NCBI GenBank assembly: GCA_003008705.1
Contig: PDUO01000020.1
Location: 2,817 to 66,816, forward strand
DNA: 64,000 nt
Source of the DNA: Pezicula radicicola
Lineage: Eukaryota; Ascomycota; Leotiomycetes; Helotiales; Dermateaceae
Direction of reading: 5' to 3'
This document shows positions 35,195-49,025 of the stretch, one piece after another. A program made the translations under genes and the position numbers. Each line of letters begins with the position of its first letter. The stretch's first letter is position 1. The notes under the pieces are model-generated. The model worked only from the letters and a program-made list of their open reading frames with translations. It made no database searches and was not told the origin of the DNA.

Positions 35195-36931
35195 GTAATT
35201 TCAGAAATACCTCTATTTGTATATAACTACTATATAAAAATAAGTACCTAATAAAATACTATTTTATAATTCTATAAAATCTGTATTTCTCTAAATAGAA
35301 TCTAATAAACTAGTATTAGATTCAATATTAGATAAATTAATTAAAATATCTAGCTCTATTACTAGGCTTGAATCTCTATAGTCTCTAATCTCTTCTTTTT
35401 CTTATAAATCTCTAATATTAATTATTAGATCTTCTTCTTCTTCTTCTTCTTTTAGTAATTTTCTATTAGTTTCTTAAGTTTTAAACTCTTAAATATATTA
35501 AACTAACTCTAGATAAAACTTCTCTATAGTCTTTAATCTCTCTAACTTAGTTAGTTCTTTATCTAGCTCCTAAATTCAAATTAAATTAAGTAGATCTAAT
35601 AGTTTATTTTAGGTATTATAATTAAATAAATATTAGAGTTTTACTTTCTTATCTTTTTAAACTTAAATCCCTCTATTAATAAGATCTCTCTTAGTCTTAT
35701 TAATAGCTTAGATTAATCTCTTCTTTATCTTCTAAATAGTCTTACTAGTTTTCTTCTTATCTCTCTCTTTCTTATAGACTCTAAGCTTATTAATTATAGT
35801 AGATAAACTACTCTTATAAATACTTTATCTATTTATAATCTTTTATTTATTATCTTCTTAAATCTTTTACTATAAGATAGTATATTAAATACTTATAAGA
35901 GTAGTCTTTTATAGTTAGATATTAATAGATTTTATAGTAGTATAAAATATCTTAATAGATAGATTAGAGAATAGAGTAAGATCTCTATTATTAAGAGCTC
36001 TAATAGTTATAAAAAGATTTTATATTTCCTTTAGTCTAGTTAGTAAATAGACTAGAAGATTAAGTTCTTCTTCTTTATTTAATTTATTAATTAACTACTT
36101 CTTCTTTTAGTATAAGTATATCTTCTATAATCTAGCTTTATAACTTAATAGTTATATACTAAAGGTTTTAAATAAATTATAAATTATATAAGGTTTTATT
36201 ATCTATTATTAAATAGAAGATAAATCCTAAAAGAATAAGATTATTATATATTTAAAATCAAGACTCTAGAGTATAGATTAGATTACTAAGTTATAGTAGT
36301 ACTTCTAAGATTTAAATATACTAATATCTAGTAGTTAGAGAATATATATAAGGTATAATAGGAAATAGAATAGCTTTATATAGTACTCTACTATTAATAG
36401 CTTAAATTTATCTATATAGTAAGATTTATATTTATCTAGTAATAGAAACTTCTAAGACTTCTTTAGTCTAATCTAAGTATATTTAATTAAGTACTTTAGA
36501 AATTAAATTATAATCTTATTATTAGTATAGTCTATAGAACTATATACTACCCTCTTATTCTTAATTAGTTTATTACTAATCTAATTATCTATAATCTTTT
36601 AACTAGGAGTAATAATAAATAGTAGTAATAACTCTCTTCTATCTATATAAATAATCTTAATTATAGTTAGAGATTTATAATTTTCTAGACTTAAGGTATA
36701 TAGCTCTTTAACTTTAATTAGAACTATAATATACTCTCTAATAGAATATCTAATTTAAGTATTAGATTTATCTATATTTAAGATATTCTTTCTAGTTTTA
36801 ATCTTATATTTATATATTATTTTATAAAGTAATTTAAACTAGTATTTAAGATTCTCCTCTATATATAATTTAAGATATATATATATAATTAGTTTTATCT
36901 TAATTATATAAAGGGTTTTATTTAATTTTAA

Positions 36932-37331
36932 TATAATATAAAGTAATCTCTTAGTCTTAGTATTAGTTAAAAGAGGTAATATTAAGTTTTTAAAGTTAAG
37001 ATAGGGATACTATTATTAAATTAAGAAGTAATAGAGTTATTGAGTTACTAAGTATATATAAAGATATTATATTTAAGTTAAGTATAAAGCTTTTATCTAA
37101 GAGGGAATAACTATCTACTTATATAGAATCTTTATAAGTATAGATTATTAGAGTCCCTTAGATTAGTACTTTCTATAACTAATCTAACTAATCTAACTAA
37201 TCCACTAGTCCTTATTATATAATACTCGTTATATAACCTCCTTACTTTATATACTACTTAGTTCTCTATACTAAGTCCTCTAGGGTTTATAACTAAGCCT
37301 TAGACTAAGAGTCTTACTATAGTTTATAATA
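36932..37331 (-). repeat. 3' LTR of the Gypsy element
   Basis: Direct repeat of 43215-43614 at a constant offset of 6,283 bp with no indel; the differences I see are mostly transitions. Confidence 0.9.
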
Positions 37332-40300
37332 CTATCTCCTATCTAGCTTAGTATATCCTTATACTTAACTAGTAGTAATAGGACTTTATTAAAGGATTAT
37401 AATTCTATTCTTCTTTCTATTATAACCCCCTTATAATTAAAGAAAACTAATAATTGATTAAAACTATATAAGTATATTAAGACTTCTAGTATTAAGATAT
37501 CTCTTTATTCTTATTATATAGAAAATAATATAAAATACCTTATAGTATATAATTCCTTATACTATTCTAAATATATTCTTACTAGTAGGAAGATAAAATA
37601 TAATATCTATAGTCCCTTAATAAGTAACTAGATAGTACTTGAGTAAGAGGAGAAGAAGCTAGTAGATTCCTAGAAGGAAGCCTAGTATAAATAGTAGGTT
37701 CTCTTTAAGTAGTTTATAGAATAATAAATAAAACTTCTTTATCTAAATAAATAAAGAGAATTCTTTTATATATATATAGTAGATATACTATATTATAGTT
37801 TAAAATTATTAGATAAGCTAGAAGTAATTAAAGAGATAGAATAGTAAAAAGCTAAAAAGCTTTACCTTAAGTCTAACCCTTAGCTCTCTATATCTTTACC
37901 TTCTGATAACCTCCTTATTAACCTTATAGATCTAGCTCTAGTTATATCCTTATTGAATTTTAACCCTTCTAACCCTTTCTAGTTAAGTTTAGGTTTTACT
38001 AGTAGAACTACTTAAGTTTCTCTAGGTAATTAAGGTTTTCTATAGGTTCTTATATATTATCTATTTTATTATACCCTTTCTACTTAATAAGGTACTCTTA
38101 CTAACCTTCTTTATTAGTTCTAATATTAATTATTTTTTTTATATTATATATATCTAGATTATTTTTAGATAGGAGTTTAATATTTATTACTATTAGTATA
38201 TCTCCCTTTACTAGTTCTAATAAGGATATATAGAATATAAAGTATAGCCGAGATCTCTTAGATAGTTTAATATAATAATTAACTAGTCTAATCTTCTCTA
38301 ATACCTTAAATAGTTCTAGTTTCTTAAAGTTAAGTTTTATACTTAGTTATATTATTTTAATATTTTTTTATAGTAGGTATATTTTATCCCCCCTCTCTAG
38401 TAGAGGTCTTATACTATACTTATTATTTATATATTTTATTATTCTAAGGTTATAGAATTTAATTTCTCTAGCTAGATACTAGTATAGCTTTTAAAGATTA
38501 CTTATTATAACTATAACTTATTAGACCTATACCTTATCTAGTTATAGTTAATAATATACTTCTAGGTAAAACCTATAATTTATAAAGAATAATAATATAC
38601 TAATAGACTTACTTTTAGTACTATTATATATAAACTATACTAGTAGTAGTAGTTTTATCTAATTATCTTACTACTAATTAATATAATTATATAAGTATTA
38701 TTCTAATATTTAATTTAAATATTCTATCTACCTATCTATCTATAAGTGAAATACTATAGAGAGCTTATAATTTACTTCTAGTTATATTATAAGTAATATC
38801 TAGAATTTTAATATAAAGAACTTATCTCTATTTAATATAATCTCTTCTAGTAATTTATATTAGTTAATTATAACTTTTATAAATATATATACTAACTCTT
38901 TAGTATTACTACTTTCTTTATATAGTATAAAGTATCTATACTTAGTTATTCTCTTTATAACTATCTAAATAGAGTTATAGATAACCTTTATTATTAGTTC
39001 TTTAGAAGGTAGTAATTTAATAATAAAGTTAAATATAATTAATTTCTAAGCCCTTTCTAAGACCGGTAGTAACTATAATAGCTTATATAGTAAGTATCTA
39101 CTAGTTTTACTTTTATTATATAGATTATATTCTATAACTACTTACTCTACTTACTTCCTTATACTTAGGAAGTAGTAATCTCTTATAATTCAATTAAGGG
39201 TTTTATTAATTCCTTAGTATCTATAGACTAATAATAAGTATTATTCTTATATAAAGTCCTTCTATAATCTCGTTGGTATATAGACTAATCCCTTGAATCT
39301 TAATAATTCTATTTAGTCTACTAGGAACTCTATAGTTAGTTCCTTTATAATTCTAGAGGTATATTTATTTATTTTATATACTTATTTAATCTTATCCTCT
39401 AGATCCTTATCTTCTACTATAGATATTATAACTAGGAGTTTATAATTATATTCTAAATTTTCCTTATTTTACTTAAGTATTACTTTTAGTCTTTCTATTG
39501 ATTTTCTTATATAATCTTATCTTTAACTTAGAGTATCTACTTAAGTATTCTTAGATCCTTTTCTATAGGAGATAGTAAAGTTATATATAGATAGTTTCTC
39601 TAACTATCTAACTTATCTTTAGTTAAGGATCTTTATTATTATAAAAGATATAAGATTCTTATAGTTTATCTATACCTAGACTAGGTAATTAGACTCTTCT
39701 AAGTAGACTCTCTATTATTTAAAAATAACTATAATAGTTAATAGTTCTTTATTATATATATTATAATTTAACTCTATAGGTATTATCTTCTAAGAGTAAT
39801 ATATAACTAGTCTTAATTTCCTATCTTTATCGAGCTATCCTAAATAGACTCCTATAGTAAAATCTAATATATTTATTTCTAGGATAATTTATTATTCTAG
39901 GTTAAAGGTAACTAGTATTAGTATAGTTATAAACTATTATTTAAGTATATTAAATACTTCTTAAGCCTTTGGATTCTATTTAAATTTCTATTCTTTCTTT
40001 ATAAGTTCTATAAGTAGTTAGATAACTCTTAAGTAGTCTTTAATAAATCTTTAGTAGAAGTTTATAAACCCTAAGAAGACTTATACTTCCTTAACTATCT
40101 TAGGTTCTAGTTAAGTAAGTACTATATTAACCTTAGTTATATCTATCTTAATTCTATTAATCCTTATAATAAATCCTAGAAACTTAAGTTCTATTTTATA
40201 AAACTTATATTTCTTTAGTTTAATAAGAAGCTTTACTCTCTTAAGCTTCTCTAGTATCTTTTTTATATACTCTATATATTTATTCTCTATCTTAGAAAAG

Positions 40301-43214
40301 ATAAGTATATTATCTAAGTAAGTAACTATAAAGATATTAAGATATTTATATAACTATTTATTGATTATCCTTTAGTATAATATAAGTATATTTATAAGTT
40401 TAAATAATATAATTAGATATTTAAATAGACTATAGTATATTCTAAATACTATCTTCTACTTATTACCTTTCTTTATTTAGATAATACTATATACTCCTTA
40501 TATATCTAGGGTTATAAAGATCTTAGTATCTTATATTCTATTATATAACTTATTAATTAAGGGTAGTAGATATCTATCCTTGATAGTAATACTATTAAGC
40601 TACTAGTAATCTATATATAGGTATAGTAATCTATCTAGTTTAGGTATATATAAGATTAGACTTACTACTAGTAATATAGATAGTTATATATATCCTTTTT
40701 CTAGATTTTTATTAATATATATCTTAAGGTTATTTAACTCCTTCTCCAAGAGTTAGTAAATAGGTCTAAATATTAAACTCTTTTCTAACTCAATAGGTAT
40801 CTTATAGTCCTATAGCTAGTACTCTAGAAGTACCTTATTCCTAGGTCCTTCCTAGAATAGTAACTTATATTCCTTATATACTATTAGTATTTACTTTAAT
40901 ATAGAGGTCTAGACTAGGTCCTCTAGCTTATTAGAAGTTATATATAACTCCTCTTAGTCTAGAGATATCTTATCTCCTGAAAGTACTATATAGTTACTAA
41001 TATACTAGTATTAGTTTATAGTAATTTACTCCTTCTACTAGTTAATCTAGGGATTATAAGTTCTTAACTAAGGTATATTAAGAATTACTAAGTAAGTCTC
41101 TAAAGTAATAAGATCTAGTTAAATCTCTTTAGTATATCCTTTTAATATTTTTATAATTAGTTAATTAGTTTTATAGGTTACTATCCTTTTATTTAATTTA
41201 ATTAGCTCCTTATTTATAATACTTAGATAATATAACTCCTACTTCTTTAGAACTATAAATTCCTTATTTAATACTATTTATATATTAATAAAATTATTTA
41301 TTATACCTAAGTCTACTATTACTTATAGTACTTATCTATCTAACTANACTACTAGGAAAAGTTACTATCCTTTTTCTATTATATATAATTCCTTTTTATT
41401 ATATAGGTTCCTAGACTCTTTATAATTACTTAATAATAGTCTTCTACTATCGAGGTCTTCTAGTTTTTTAATAATAAAGCTTCTAGGATTAAAGTTACTC
41501 TATTTAGTATATAGGATATATTAGTCTAATAGATAAGCTTCCTTCTACTTAACTAATACTCTAATCCCTCCTTAAAAGAGTAATAGATAGTATAACTATC
41601 TATATAGTAGACTATCTATAATAGTTAAGTATATTAGAGGTAATTAATCCTTATTATATCCTCCTCTTCTTTAAGTTTTATAATTTCTATATTGATTTTA
41701 CTCCTTTCTTTCTTAAGTATTTTATAAACTTAGTTTAGTTATTTCTAAAAGTTAATATTACTAACTAACTTATTCTAGTATTACTAACTATAAATAACTA
41801 CTATTTCTTCCCTTATTATAGTCTCCTTAACTTATATCTTAATTAACTTTTCTAGCTTATATAGTTAGTACTTATACTTAGTTATCTTAAATAAGATATC
41901 TCCTAAGTATTTAACTTATATCTTCTTATTTATATTAAGACTATATTTAGTAAACTCTATCTTTTTCCTTAGATATTCCTTAGTTAGTTCTTTAAAAACT
42001 TTTATAATAGATATTTATCCTAATAGGATTTATAATTATCTATACTCTAATACTATTATTTCTTCTATATTACTATCTTCTAATTCCTTAGACTCTTCTA
42101 GTAACTCTATAGTTTCTACTAATATAATAGTATTTTCTTATAGTTTATCTTCTTCTTTAAATTCTTCTAATTTAGTAAGTTCTTTATTAAGTCTTATAAC
42201 CTTGAAGATTTCTTCTAGTAACTCTTACTCTATAGTATATAATTATATTAGTCTATTATAACCCTTTCGTCCTATAGTATTAAGTTTATCTCTTCTTCCT
42301 AAGTAGTAGCTTCTTCCTTTATTCTTATAGTTTTAGATAAGGTATTTAGGTTTTCTATAATTAAAGTATATATAATTNTCTATATACTTCTTTCTTTCTT
42401 AGGGTAGGATTTCTTTTTGAAATATAGTATTAAGTTCTATAGGATTATTATAGTTATAGTTCCTACTTATTCTACTCTTACCTTTATCTACCCTTTTATA
42501 TCTAGGGTTATACTTTCCTTTCTTTTTTATATTTCTTTTATACTAGATATTATTAATCTTATAGATAGCTTTAATAAGGTCCTCTAGGGTATTAATTATT
42601 CCTAGTTATCTTAGGAGTTTATCCTTTATTATATCCTTAAGTCCTTTTTTATACTAATAATATAAGGTATTATCCCTCTACTTAGTCCTAGTAGAGTAGT
42701 ATTAAAAGTCTCTAGTATATACTATAGCTAACCCTTTCTATTATAATACCTTAATAGCTTACTTTACCTCTTTCTTTTCGTTTATTACTCTAAAGTTTAA
42801 TTTAATTTCTTCTAAGAACCCTCTCTATAACCCGAAGATTTTTATAGTTGTATCTTCTATATTATCTTTAATCTCTCCCCGAGAGTTAGTATTCTAAAGA
42901 TAATCTTTAAGGAACCCTTTAATCTAGTTTATTACCTTTCCTTCTAGTAGTATAACTATCTAAAGGACTTACTCTATCTCTGATTAAAAGTATTCTCTAT
43001 TAAATATAATATAAAATTAGAGTTATAGTAAGAACCCGTGAAGTTTATTCTATTCTCTATTAAATAAATTAATAGTTTTATACTTTAGATTCTTATTAAT
43101 TTCTCCTACTAAGGTTATTATTACCTAGGGGGTAGTATATAGAGTACTATCTATTATAGATATTATTACTTAATTTAATATATATACTAGTACCTTATAG
43201 GTTAGTACTTAAAG

Positions 43215-43614
43215 TATAATATAGGATAATCTCTTAGTCCTAGTATTAGTTAAAAGGGGTAATATTAGATTTTTAAGGTTAAGATAGAGATACTATTACT
43301 AAGTTAAGAAGTAATAGAGTTATTAAGTTACTAAGTATATATAAAGATATTATATTTAAGTTAAGTATAAAGCTTCTATCTAAGAGAGAATAACTATCTA
43401 CTTATATAGAACCTTTATAAGTATAGATTATTAAAGTCCCTTAGATTAGTACTTTCTATAACTAATCTAACTAATTTAACTAATCTACTAGTCCTTATTA
43501 TATAATACTTGTTATATAACCTCCTTACCTTATATACTACTCGGTTCTTTATACTAAGTCCCCTAGGGTCTATAGCTAAGCCTTAGACCGAGAGTCTTAT
43601 TATAATTTATAATA
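43215..43614 (-). repeat. 5' LTR of the Gypsy element
   Basis: Direct repeat of 36932-37331, followed on the outside by the TTTAA duplication. Confidence 0.9.
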
Positions 43615-44105
43615 TTTAATTAATCTAAAAACTAACTCTAGCTTAGAGGATCTTTTAGAGATAATTTAGTCTATTAATAATAATTATTAGTATATATAAT
43701 AGTTATATAATAACTAGATAATAACTTATCTATTATAAAAAATAGATTATAATAAAAACTATTTAATATATAACTCCTAACCTTATCTTTTATTACTTAT
43801 AGTAATACTAATAAATAGTCTCCTTTTATACCTTATTTAATATCTTATTATTATCTCTATAATAATTATATAACCCGCTCGAGTTCCTAACCCTCTGTCG
43901 TGTATATATTACTAACTTATATAAGGCTTCTTCCTTAATATAATAGATTTAAGTAACTACTCTTAGTAATTCTTCTAGGTAGTCTAGAGCCCACTAGCAG
44001 GCCTTATTAAATACGCGATCATAGTCTGATTTCGTAATATACTTGTTATAATAATTAGACATCGTAGTAGGTAATTATAGTGGCTTTTAGGTAGGTAGGT
44101 AGGTT

Positions 44106-44190
44106 GATTTTACAGGGACACTTGCTTGAAAGGGACACTTGCTTAGGCCGACCACAAGCGACAGCGTGGTTGGGAGGTGGGTCCGGCTAT
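44106..44190 (-). repeat. Right terminal inverted repeat of the Fot1-like element
   Basis: Reverse complement of 35110-35194 with three differences, all transitions. Ends GGTCCGGCTAT then TA. Confidence 0.92.
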
Positions 44191-44650
44191 TAGTATTCGC
44201 TTATCCGTATACGCCAAGCTGAAGGGATAGGGGCTGGATAATGTCAGGGGGACTTTTGTGGTGGTAAATCAATATACCAGTAAGAGGTACCTACTTTCAG
44301 TAAGTTGATCATACAATTTAAATCATCGAGTCGCGCCAGATTGAAGTTCAAATTTAACCTTGGTAGAGCATTTGCACTCAACTACCAGGATCCATTTCGG
44401 TACTCCTCAATTGTAGAATTACAAATTAGACATCAAGCCAAGAAATAGAAAACATTCCGAAATAGGATAATTTACAGTGAATCACCTTTTAGTTTCTCCT
44501 CTCTATCTCATTCCGGAAAATGCGGCGGTGGCTTAGCGCCAAGACCTAGAAAATACTAGTCATTAGTGTGCCTTCCCTTCCTACACACTACACACTACAC
44601 ACTACATAAATCAAAAGAAGAACTCCACTTCCAACAAATCAAGCAAACAT

Positions 44651-44723
44651 GCCCGCTTAGCTCAGAGGTTAGAGCATCTGACTTTTAATCAGAATGTCGC
44701 GAGTTCGATCCTCGCAGTGGGCT
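44651..44723 (+). tRNA. tRNA-Lys(TTT), intronless
   Basis: Acceptor stem GCCCGCT/AGTGGGC. Anticodon arm TCTGA-CTTTTAA-TCAGA with anticodon TTT. T arm GCGAG-TTCGATC-CTCGC. Followed by a T run (Pol III terminator). All arms pair perfectly. Confidence 0.93.
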
Positions 44724-45929
44724 TATCTTTTTTTCTTGGCATTTGGATTTTGTGTTTGGTCTCGAGTGGTTTTACTATGAATGAGTGAATGGGGCTTTGG
44801 TGGTGGAAAGAGGGTAAATTTCTTTTTGGTGAATATCTTTTCAGGATCCCTTTGCCTCTTTTTGCGTCTTTTTTGGATTCGCTTGACTCGGAGGGAGTGA
44901 CGTCTTTTTCAGAAGGGGAGGAACGAGGTGAGCTTTCACAAGCTATGAGTACACTTCCAAATTCGGAAAGCACTGCCACTTTTCGAATTCACTACGAGTG
45001 TATGCTTCCAAACTCAACCATATCTCGATTGATGATGTTCCACGTCTTTTAACTACGTCACTAACTTCTTGGTGGTGGGTGCCACTGGGTTCCTGAGTAT
45101 CTGAGTCACACTGAACCGCTCGTAAGGAACATCGCACTAAAACATTAGTTCATTTTATACACCCGGTTTTGGTATCTCACAAGCTTACCTAGGTTCTGTG
45201 GTCATGCCAAATGCTGGACACTCATGAGAGATGACAGTCTGCTTGGTAACACAGATCTCGCCTTCAAGTTTTCCGACGACGAGAGGAAGTACAACTCTAA
45301 CTCGCATGAGGTTCTCGACGCCAAATCTCCAGCATCATCTTCCAAGGTTGCTGCCTTTTAAATATCTCAAAATCTTTAGAATACGGCTTCTTCTTGTCTT
45401 CTCCTCAGCACCTTCTTATCTCACTGCTTTTCTCGTGATATCTGCGTAGCTCGGCTGCACAAACACTAGGTTTAGAAAAAGTTAAGTGCCATTCACCAAG
45501 GGTGGTTGACGATAGTGTAGAAATTACCAGTAACCTCTTAATAGTATAGCGCAAATGAAAAGCTAAACTCATGCTTATCTGGCTCTGTAAGATTAGGGAG
45601 ATGCCTCAACGTGGGTTTTATTAAGGATAGTGACAGTTTCCTCGTCCTTTGTGATTTTTAGAAAGTTTGAGTGCCGAGTTATCTCAATTTTTTGACCGAA
45701 TTCTTTATACAAACTTGACGTTTATTGACTGAAACATATATCCGCTTTCTTACATCCAATTTGCCAAGGTGGATATTAAAGTAACCTACTTTCAATATCT
45801 GTAGCAGCTAATACATTGAGAAACATAGGTACTGAATCCTTCATATCCCTTTCCAGCTACATGTGTATATTCCCATATAAACTCTCCGTGTTCAGGCTGC
45901 AAGACGAAATCCAGGTATCCACCCATCTT

Positions 45930-46370
45930 TCAATAACCAAGAATTATATCACCAATCGCGTTCAACAGGAGCGTATTTTGTAGTTCGATTGTTAGCTCAA
46001 AGCCAGAAACTCTAGAAACCGCAACGTTGTACGAAGTCTCATGGACGAATTCTGTGTGCTCCTCGCCAAGCAAAACATGCAGTCTAAAAGCCTTTCCATC
46101 CCCTAACCATAAGTAATTTCTGCATCTTTGTTTGTGTGCCTGGAGTATAAAAGAAGGTGGATGCAATTGAGAGTTCAGAATTTGATCAATCATGATAGAA
46201 TATGCGGTGGAGAGTTCGGGATGTGTTTGGAGCTTGATCGTTGCCTCAGAGGAATGGGTACGTTGATCTTGATGAACTTGGTGTGGTAATGAGATGATCT
46301 TGCAGTAGATATTTATTTGATTTATAGCAGCGGTGAGTCCATATATGAAATACAGCTTAGCTTTTCGCAA
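45930..46370 (-). CDS. Hypothetical protein, possibly partial
   Basis: A 146-codon frame. The part after about residue 26 looks coding (Y-L-W-L-G-D-G-K-A-F-R-L-H-V-L-L-G). The true start may lie behind an intron with acceptor near 46300. No family recognised. Upstream lies a tandemly repeated segment. Confidence 0.4.
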   Translation of the reverse strand: MRKAKLYFIYGLTAAINQINIYCKIISLPHQVHQDQRTHSSEATIKLQTHPELSTAYSIMIDQILNSQLHPPSFILQAHKQRCRNYLWLGDGKAFRLHVLLGEEHTEFVHETSYNVAVSRVSGFELTIELQNTLLLNAIGDIILGY

Positions 46371-46382
46371 ATGGACAGCAGT

Positions 46383-47035
46383 AGATGTGATGACAATAGC
46401 TTACAATCTTATTCTTTGGTCTCTCTGGCATCCTTTACTGAAACTTCCTCGGAAACAACATGATATCCTTCCAGTTTTCAGAAGACTGGCAGCAAGATAG
46501 GACTCGGGTATCATGCGGTCCAGCTCCAGCTCCGTAAACTCTCATGAGACTGATCATATTGAATCCAAGTCTTCTTGAGACCCAAGTTGTACCTCGGTGG
46601 TTGAAGATATTGGGAATGATTGACTCAGCAAGGAATCTAGCGGTGATTTTTATACTATCGTCTTTATCTAAAGGCGAATATCAAATAGGTAATACTGCTA
46701 GCTAGGGTCTGATCAAATGAGGGAACCTAAGCATACACAGGCACATCTCTGAAAGACAATTTAGCTTTTTGCAATTCGACAGCGTTATACTAGGTGACAA
46801 AGTATACCGTCTTATCCTTTGGTCCCTCTGGTATTCTCTACGGGATTTGAATAGGAAGTTGGTGACCAGATATTGTTTGCACTCCAAGCTTCTCTGCTAG
46901 AGAGTAGAAAGGTCAACCCCAAATAAAATGGGAGAAGGAGGCACACAAAAGCATGGCTATGAAACTAGGGTTAGTTTTTGAGTGATCTGTATCGATGAAA
47001 TAAGTGACAAAAACATACGGTCTTATCTTTGGTCC
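46383..47035 (-). repeat. Imperfect repeats carrying a small exon-like core
   Basis: A core reading GGGACCAAAG(G)ATAAGAC on the minus strand, followed by a GT donor (GTAAGC, GTATAC or GTATGT), recurs near 46400, 46815 and 47025. The first two also share GAAAAGCTAAGCTG / AAAAAGCTAAATTG about 50-60 bp on, within units of about 410 bp. Looks like exon-plus-intron duplication. Confidence 0.5.
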
Positions 47036-48572
47036 CCTAAGTGTTTATGACACACCCAGTTATGAATATCTTCATGATCTTGCGGTTTGAAAGAAGAGTT
47101 TCAGTGACGCTGAAACGGCCGTGTTCTCTTTGCAGGGGTTCATATACCTCGAGTGTTTTGGGTGCGTGTTACTTGTGCTTTAGCTGGAATATTTTCTTGA
47201 GGGTCCAGCGAGACAATGGATTTACTTCAGCCTCGTACCTGAAAGTCATCTAGGCTCAGTTTTAAATCTGAATTAGATTTTATAATATGAATCTACTTGT
47301 TTCTATCATCATATTGTTTCTATTCACAGAGCTTCCTGTTAGAATCAAGGTCACAGCTTAAAAGTACTGAACAAGCCCAGCAACGTCAATTGGGTATTGC
47401 AAGCTCAATATCGATATATTTACATCCGCAATAAGTGTTTCTGATCGTAGCTTGGGCGGGATTCTCAAGACGGCCTTCTGGTTGTGTTCGAGGAAGGGCA
47501 CATGTTAATCATGTTTGTGGCCAACAGTTGCATTGTATATATCAATATTTATATTCGAGCCTACGACTAGACTGGTATTCCCCTGCCATGCATCGCCTTT
47601 GCGACTCTCATCTTATCCTTCCCCAACAGTAGATGCTTCTTCCACCGCTCCATCATCTTCGCAGCTGCTGAATCTCAGTAGGTTGTCATCGTCATTATCA
47701 TCCCGATCATTATAGACTTGAAGAGGTTGAAGACGCTTCTTGCATCTAGCATTTTCTCAACCAAACGACTAAACCCATTTCTGGTTTCAAGTAAGGGGTA
47801 AGAACAGTATAGATATAACTTACAGTATGGGAAATAAGTACTGTAAAACTTGAGCATCAGCAAGGATGGTTGTAGTGAAACTCCTGACCTGAAACTTGCT
47901 GGAGCTTTCGTGGTTCTCTGGATCTCTCGTCCTCCATCATCTCTTTCATAACAAAACGTGTGTATGCGGTCCTGGGTTGCAACTCTGTACCCAAATATGA
48001 GCGTATGCGGAGGTAGTCTAAGATGTTGACAGTGACTTACTGTGGAACAGCGGGAAACAAATTTGTGTTTGCAACTTGCTGAATTCTAGGAATAGTTTTA
48101 TGACCGTCCTCTATAAGTAGCCTATTTCAAGCTCCCTCTGCTCCTTACAGAATCCAACACCTTTGCATATCCATGTGTTGCACCCAAATAACCATTCCGT
48201 TCAACAGAACTTGTCGCTAGCCAAGACTCCTTCGAAGGCTCGTTGTGATCCGTAACTTTTGTTTGAGGGCGATGAAAGGATGCAGCTTTTGGTCCGTTTC
48301 TGTTTTAGGCCATCCATCAGCTCATGTAAGAAACGATAGCAAAGGGAGCAAAGGAGATTGAAATCAGATGATCTTACCCGATATTTTCCCCTGGGTTATT
48401 GTGGTATGTAGGTGATTGCTTGCAGATATACGATTCGTACTGCGACTGTAGGCAAGCCGCGCAGATTGCTAGGCGACTGAAATTAGTTAGTAACTGCCGT
48501 CCGAGAGAATGATTGGAAGGGGGACGACCAGCAGTATAGAAGTACAAATGTACCTTTAGTAGCCTTCCATAT

Positions 48573-48848
48573 TCATTGAAACATTTCCATCATCGCACTT
48601 GAGTGTTCCGTAGTGCTGGATCTTCTCACAACTGTCCTTGACCTTTGCCGAACCAAGAGTCGTTGACGAGATACCTTTTGGTCCATTCCGTCACAGCTTT
48701 GTGCGACAAACAGCATTGGCTCCACAAGTCGGTGGTTGAACTTGTTTGGAGTTCCATCGGGGTCCCACATCTCAATCAAGACCAAGATGTTGGGGGTACC
48801 ACGGAATAGATCTGGGTACTTCGCCCAGAAACTGAGCGCAAAGTGCGC
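48573..48848 (-). CDS. Coding-like exon(s), unknown
   Basis: A frame reading [14 protein letters not shown] and W-D-P-D-G-T-P-N-K looks like a genuine exon, probably followed by a short intron (donor GTATCT). Another frame then gives a cysteine-containing stretch (D-S-C-E-K-I-Q). Not closed; unknown function. Confidence 0.3.
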   Translation of the reverse strand, partial: AHFALSFWAKYPDLFRGTPNILVLIEMWDPDGTPNKFNHRLVEPMLFVAQSCDGMDQKVSRQRLLVRQRSRTVVRRSSTTEHSSAMMEMFQ

Positions 48849-48856
48849 TCATGTAA

Positions 48857-48925
48857 GAGCAAATTGAGTTACTCAAATCAAGTCAGTTACCCAAGTCAAG
48901 TGAGTTGCTCAAATCAAGTAAGTCG
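48857..48925 (-). repeat. 18-bp minisatellite, second locus
   Basis: Reverse-complement copies of the unit at 22398: GAGTTACTCAAATCAAGT, GTTACCCAAGTCAAGT, GTTGCTCAAATCAAGT. Confidence 0.7.
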
Positions 48926-49025
48926 ACAAGGAGATTCCCGTCAATGTATGCGAATGCTTCAAGCTCAGAAGGAACATCAACTGCCAGAAGCTTGTTAGAT
49001 CTCGCTGCGCTTCAGGCTAAAATCT

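Larger units (their letters stand above)
36932..43614 (-). mobile_element. Ty3/Gypsy LTR retrotransposon, RIP-degraded
   Basis: 6,683 bp bounded by two 400-bp LTRs in direct repeat and by the duplication TTTAA on each side (36927-36931 and 43615-43619). On the minus strand, near 39950-40330, the reverse transcriptase reads V-T-Y-L-D-N-I-L-I-F-S-K (from Y-L-D-D), followed by F-L-G-F-I-I and, with stops as Q/W, F-L-G-F-I-N-F-Y. The order implied is gag to the right, integrase to the left. All frames are riddled with TAA/TAG. Two ambiguous bases (41347, 42378) lie inside. Confidence 0.9.
35110..44190 (-). mobile_element. Fot1/pogo-like DNA transposon, RIP-degraded, carrying a nested Gypsy element
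   Basis: 85-bp terminal inverted repeats (35110-35194 and 44106-44190, three mismatches) are flanked by TA on both sides (35108-35109, 44191-44192), the Tc1/mariner/pogo signature. Between 35195 and 36931 the minus strand still spells a Fot1-type DDE transposase through many RIP stops: a segment like E-Y-I-I-V-L-I-K-V-K-E-L-Y, then a degenerate L-L-L-D-x-x-x-S, then D-I-S-I-F. Without the inserted retrotransposon the element would be about 2.4 kb. The interior is non-functional. Confidence 0.85.

Noticed and set aside
35400..35460. CTT-rich tract as a regulatory repeat
   Set aside because: Lies within the degraded Fot1-like interior where all sequence is C/T or A/T skewed by mutation.
47255..47312. 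Isolated minus-strand C/D pair
   Set aside because: No terminal stem, no flanking splice signals and AT-rich content; not enough support.
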